DNA of 8,617 nt, taken from assembly GCA_910585795.1 (NCBI GenBank), contig CAJUFV010000177.1, positions 1 to 8,617 on the forward strand, written 5' to 3'. Each line of letters begins with the position of its first letter. Position 1 is the first letter of the stretch. Origin of the DNA: an uncultured Clostridia bacterium (lineage in GTDB: Bacteria > Bacillota > Clostridia > UBA1381). The translations under genes and the position numbers were made by a program. Below the pieces are notes generated by a model. It was not told where the DNA came from, ran no database searches, and was given only the letters and a program-made list of their open reading frames with translations. Positions 6,869-8,617 of this stretch are shown piece after piece.

Positions 6869-6896
6869 TCTATAAATGGCTTGTACCTCTTGACAA
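6869..6896 (-). promoter_or_regulatory. Candidate promoter of the tnpW-recombinase operon
   Basis: On the minus strand, TTGTCA (6896-6891) and TATAGA (6874-6869) are 16 bases apart. The -35 overlaps the -35 of the divergent plus-strand promoter, because TTGACAA reads TTGTCAA on the other strand. An alternative is TATACT (6841-6836), with only a weak TTTCGG (6864-6859) upstream at 17 bases. The sequence does not decide between them. Confidence 0.35.
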
Positions 6897-6927
6897 AGTG
6901 TAATCTAAAATATATAATATAGATTAC
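6890..6927 (+). promoter_or_regulatory. Perfect-consensus sigma-A promoter with operator-like inverted repeat
   Basis: TTGACA (6890-6895), exactly 17 bases, then TATAAT (6913-6918): a full match to consensus in both hexamers and spacing. GTAATCTA (6900-6907) and TAGATTAC (6920-6927) form an 8-bp inverted repeat whose centre falls on the -10 box. A dimeric repressor bound there would block RNA polymerase. Since a promoter this strong is seldom left uncontrolled, it is probably normally repressed. The repressor is not identified in the window. Confidence 0.8.
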
Positions 6928-6947
6928 CCTCTACTAATAGGAGAAAT

Positions 6948-6998
6948 ATGAGGGGTAAAACGGAACTGTTTTTGAAAAAATTTTTAAAATTTATATAA
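6948..6998 (+). CDS. Possible 16-residue leader peptide
   Basis: ATG 6948 follows AGGAG (6939-6943) by four bases, just downstream of the strong promoter, and opens a 16-codon frame rich in Lys, Phe and Leu (MRGKTELFLKKFLKFI), ending at TAA 6996-6998. Its stop lies nine bases before the GGAGGTGAT of the next gene. It could be a leader peptide coupling translation to the regulator, or chance. AT-rich complementary runs AAAAAATT (6975-6982) and AATTTTTT (6997-7004) could pair weakly across it. Confidence 0.3.
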   Translation: MRGKTELFLKKFLKFI

Positions 6999-7020
6999 TT
7001 TTTTGCGGAGGTGATACAAG

Positions 7021-7707
7021 ACGCTTTACAACAAGGAATTTGACGAGGAACAGGAAAAACTAAATAGAGAAATAGAAATTGAAAATCAAGCGGCGGTTTT
7101 AGCTGCTAATGAATATATAGAGGAAAATCCAAAGGATAAAAAATTGAAACGCGAATTACGCGCTGAAGCCTTACGAATAATAGAGGACTCGGCAAGGACG
7201 CAAGAGGACTTTGAGGAAGTTGTCAGGTGGTATGACAAACTTGACGCTAACCGAGAACGGAAAGAACGCTATCACGAGATATGCAGGGGAGATAATGTTC
7301 CGCTTGATTATAACGCTGATGAAAACGGTGTTTGCTTTCCGAGAAGCATTAACAAATACCTATGGAAACAAATTCAAAAGGGCGAATTTGACGAAGCGAT
7401 ATATGATTGTCCTCACGAGCTGCAAGAGCTTGTAACCGAGCCTTATATAGCGGAGATAATAGGCAAATTGACAGCCGAACAAAAGGAAGTCTTATTCTAT
7501 TACATAGTCAAGGGTTACAGTACACAAAAAATTGCTTGCATAAGAGGTCAGACAGACAGGAATATTCGCAAAGTCAGAAATACGGCTTTAAAACAAATAC
7601 GGAAAAAGATATATGATTATTTAATATCTAATACGGAACATAGTATGACAAAACAAGAGAAATTATTTGTTGAAAATTATCGGAATATGATTGACAATGA
7701 CAAATAA
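7021..7707 (+). CDS. Sigma-70 region-4-like regulator, with ACG in the start position
   Basis: If begun at 7021, a 228-residue acidic/helical protein. Residues about 150-196 form a sigma-70 region-4-like helix-turn-helix (LTAEQKEVLFYYIVKGYSTQKIACIRGQTDRNIRKVRNTALKQIRKK). The rest is charged helix with no recognisable region 2, so it is probably an element-specific transcription regulator rather than a complete sigma factor. The start is odd. A near-perfect Shine-Dalgarno, GGAGGTGAT (7007-7015), sits nine bases (from GGAGG) before codon 7021, which reads ACG instead of ATG; the frame is closed by TGA at 7012-7014. The first ordinary start is TTG at 7144, with AAAGGA (7131-7136) upstream, which would give 187 residues. 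The 41 codons before it are protein-like (LYNKEFDEEQEKLN...). It is transcribed from the 6890 promoter, divergently from tnpW and the recombinase. Confidence 0.72.
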   Translation, partial: TLYNKEFDEEQEKLNREIEIENQAAVLAANEYIEENPKDKKLKRELRAEALRIIEDSARTQEDFEEVVRWYDKLDANRERKERYHEICRGDNVPLDYNADENGVCFPRSINKYLWKQIQKGEFDEAIYDCPHELQELVTEPYIAEIIGKLTAEQKEVLFYYIVKGYSTQKIACIRGQTDRNIRKVRNTALKQIRKKIYDYLISNTEHSMTKQEKLFVENYRNMIDNDK

Positions 7708-7750
7708 TAGTAGTAATATAGATATTATAGAACAGATTACAGGAAAATGA
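7697..7750 (+). CDS. Short 17-codon ORF overlapping the regulator stop
   Basis: ATG 7697 opens MTNNSSNIDIIEQITGK, ending at TGA 7748-7750, and overlaps the end of the sigma-like gene by 11 bases, as operon partners often do. No good Shine-Dalgarno is visible. It could be the remnant 5' end of a downstream gene cut by recombination near the right element boundary, or chance coding. Low confidence. Confidence 0.2.
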   Translation: MTNNSSNIDIIEQITGK

Positions 7751-7763
7751 GGTTTATTTTGTT

Positions 7764-8617
7764 ATGGAAAATATTTTTAAAAGAGCAAGTTCAAATTGGG
7801 TGAAATACAGTGAATACATTTTAGCTGAAGCTGACAATGGTGTTTGTTATGTTATGCCTGCGCCTGACGCAAAGGTTAAAATATATAACATTCTCGAAAA
7901 TTACGAAACAATGGTAATTGACGCGCTGAATGTAGGACTGCTGTGTATGAACAGTGCGAGCGAGGAAAAGCAGCAACAGGCGATTTTTGATTTTATATCA
8001 AACTATGGTCTGCTCGGCTTTATGACCGCATTGCCGACCACTCCGCAGTTTATGAATTATGACGCGGTATATCTCAATAAAAATCGATATATAAAGGATG
8101 AAACAATGTCAACAGAGGAATATCTAAAAATATTTTTTCCGTTTGAAATGCCCGAAGTGGCAAAATTTAAAGGTAATATTTCTTGGACTATTAGCGGTGA
8201 TAAGGATATGATGGCTCTTGCTATGACTATGGATAAGCGCCCTATGGCGGTCAATATGCTGTTTCAGCGCGAATATGCGGAAAGATACGATTGGATATTA
8301 AAACAATTCAAAAATTGGGCATTTACTTTCTTTACAACAGTATTATATTATGAGAATTTAGAAAGCGACAATGAAACTGCAAGGGAAGTTTACAGAGAAG
8401 CTATGGCAGCTTTTGACGGTATCGCCCCGACATACCACATCGAATTGCTTGATACTCCGACTATGGTATGGGATTTTCATTCGCTGTTACTCGCTATTCA
8501 AATGATGTTCAGCTTTATGCTTGTAAATGACACAAATCCGCTCCGAATTTGCAAGCACTGTAATACGGTATTCAAGGCAAGCAGACCGAGCGCGGTATTT
8601 TGCAGTCCTCAATGTAA
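7764..8617 (+). CDS. Unrecognised protein with CX2C-X13-CX3C motif, 3' end outside the window
   Basis: An open frame of 284 complete codons running off the right edge. It starts MENIFKRASSNWVKYSEYILAE, with GAGG (7749-7752) 11 bases before ATG 7764. I do not recognise the family with confidence. The protein is mixed helical with no signal peptide; a hydrophobic stretch near residue 250 (LLLAIQMMFSFMLV) is more likely core helix than membrane. Near the visible end, C263, C266, C280 and C284 (CKHC...VFCSPQC) form a zinc-finger-like site similar to FCS..C fingers at the C-termini of several uncharacterised Firmicutes proteins, so probably little is missing. Function is unknown. It lies directly downstream of the sigma-like gene on the same strand with no terminator between them, so it may be co-transcribed and may belong to the element (cargo) or be the chromosomal flank. 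Confidence 0.7.
   Translation, partial: MENIFKRASSNWVKYSEYILAEADNGVCYVMPAPDAKVKIYNILENYETMVIDALNVGLLCMNSASEEKQQQAIFDFISNYGLLGFMTALPTTPQFMNYDAVYLNKNRYIKDETMSTEEYLKIFFPFEMPEVAKFKGNISWTISGDKDMMALAMTMDKRPMAVNMLFQREYAERYDWILKQFKNWAFTFFTTVLYYENLESDNETAREVYREAMAAFDGIAPTYHIELLDTPTMVWDFHSLLLAIQMMFSFMLVNDTNPLRICKHCNTVFKASRPSAVFCSPQC

Larger units (their letters stand above)
2288..7763. mobile_element. Compact integrative mobilizable element (serine recombinase plus MOBQ relaxase)
   Basis: Gene-bounded interval holding a relaxase, an oriT, a DUF3847-like protein, a large serine recombinase, TnpW and a sigma-like regulator. This is the gene set of Tn4451-like and related Firmicutes integrative mobilizable elements. 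No mating-pair (type IV secretion) genes, resistance genes or other obvious cargo are visible, so transfer would depend on a helper element. The limits given are simply the ends of the flanking genes (GH78 stop, start of the zinc-finger ORF). No convincing att direct repeat was found by eye, and large serine recombinases often leave only a 2-3 bp core. The zinc-finger ORF to the right may itself belong to the element, in which case the right end is outside the window. Confidence 0.8.

Noticed and set aside
2288..7763. att-site direct repeats flanking the element
   Set aside because: GACAATAAATAA-like sequence near 2287 and GACAAATAATAG near 7700 look vaguely alike, but the match is poor and AT-rich; not enough to call attL and attR.
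8057..8254. 65-codon minus-strand frame in the zinc-finger ORF
   Set aside because: Antisense to a continuous 284-codon frame; no ribosome-binding site or recognisable domain.

Overview
The window looks like a gut-type Clostridia (Firmicutes) genome. Base composition is AT-rich, Shine-Dalgarno sites are strong (AAGGAG, GGAGGTGAT), promoters are sigma-A like, and the gene families (TnpW, DUF4368 serine recombinase, MobA/MobL relaxase) are typical of Ruminococcus/Oscillospiraceae relatives. This assignment is inference from gene content; there is no rRNA or marker gene.

Layout. (1) 1-2287: a complete GH78 alpha-L-rhamnosidase on the + strand, presumably resident chromosomal carbohydrate metabolism. 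(2) About 2288-7763: a compact, apparently cargo-free integrative mobilizable element (IME). From left to right it holds a MOBQ-type MobA/MobL relaxase (-), a structured non-coding block, an RSF1010-type oriT, a small DUF3847-like protein (-), a repeat-rich promoter region, a large serine recombinase (-) coupled to TnpW (-), a divergent promoter region, and a sigma-70 region-4-like regulator (+). (3) 7764-8617: the first 284 codons of an unrecognised protein with a CX2C...CX3C zinc-finger-like motif, running off the right edge.

How the parts would work together (inference from the families). The serine recombinase excises and integrates the element, and TnpW, co-transcribed and translationally coupled, accompanies it. 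The relaxase nicks oriT so that a helper conjugative machinery can export one strand. The DUF3847-like protein is probably a relaxosome accessory. The sigma-like protein is the likely regulator, driven from a perfect-consensus promoter whose -10 box lies at the centre of an inverted repeat.

Most notable points: the IR plus TAAGTGCGCCCT nic region lies between a strong terminator and the relaxase promoter. Between oriT and the relaxase is a cluster of stem-loops, including an 81-nt three-armed cloverleaf that contains the relaxase -10 box. The sigma-like gene has an ideal Shine-Dalgarno but ACG where ATG is expected. The exact element ends (att sites) could not be resolved by eye.
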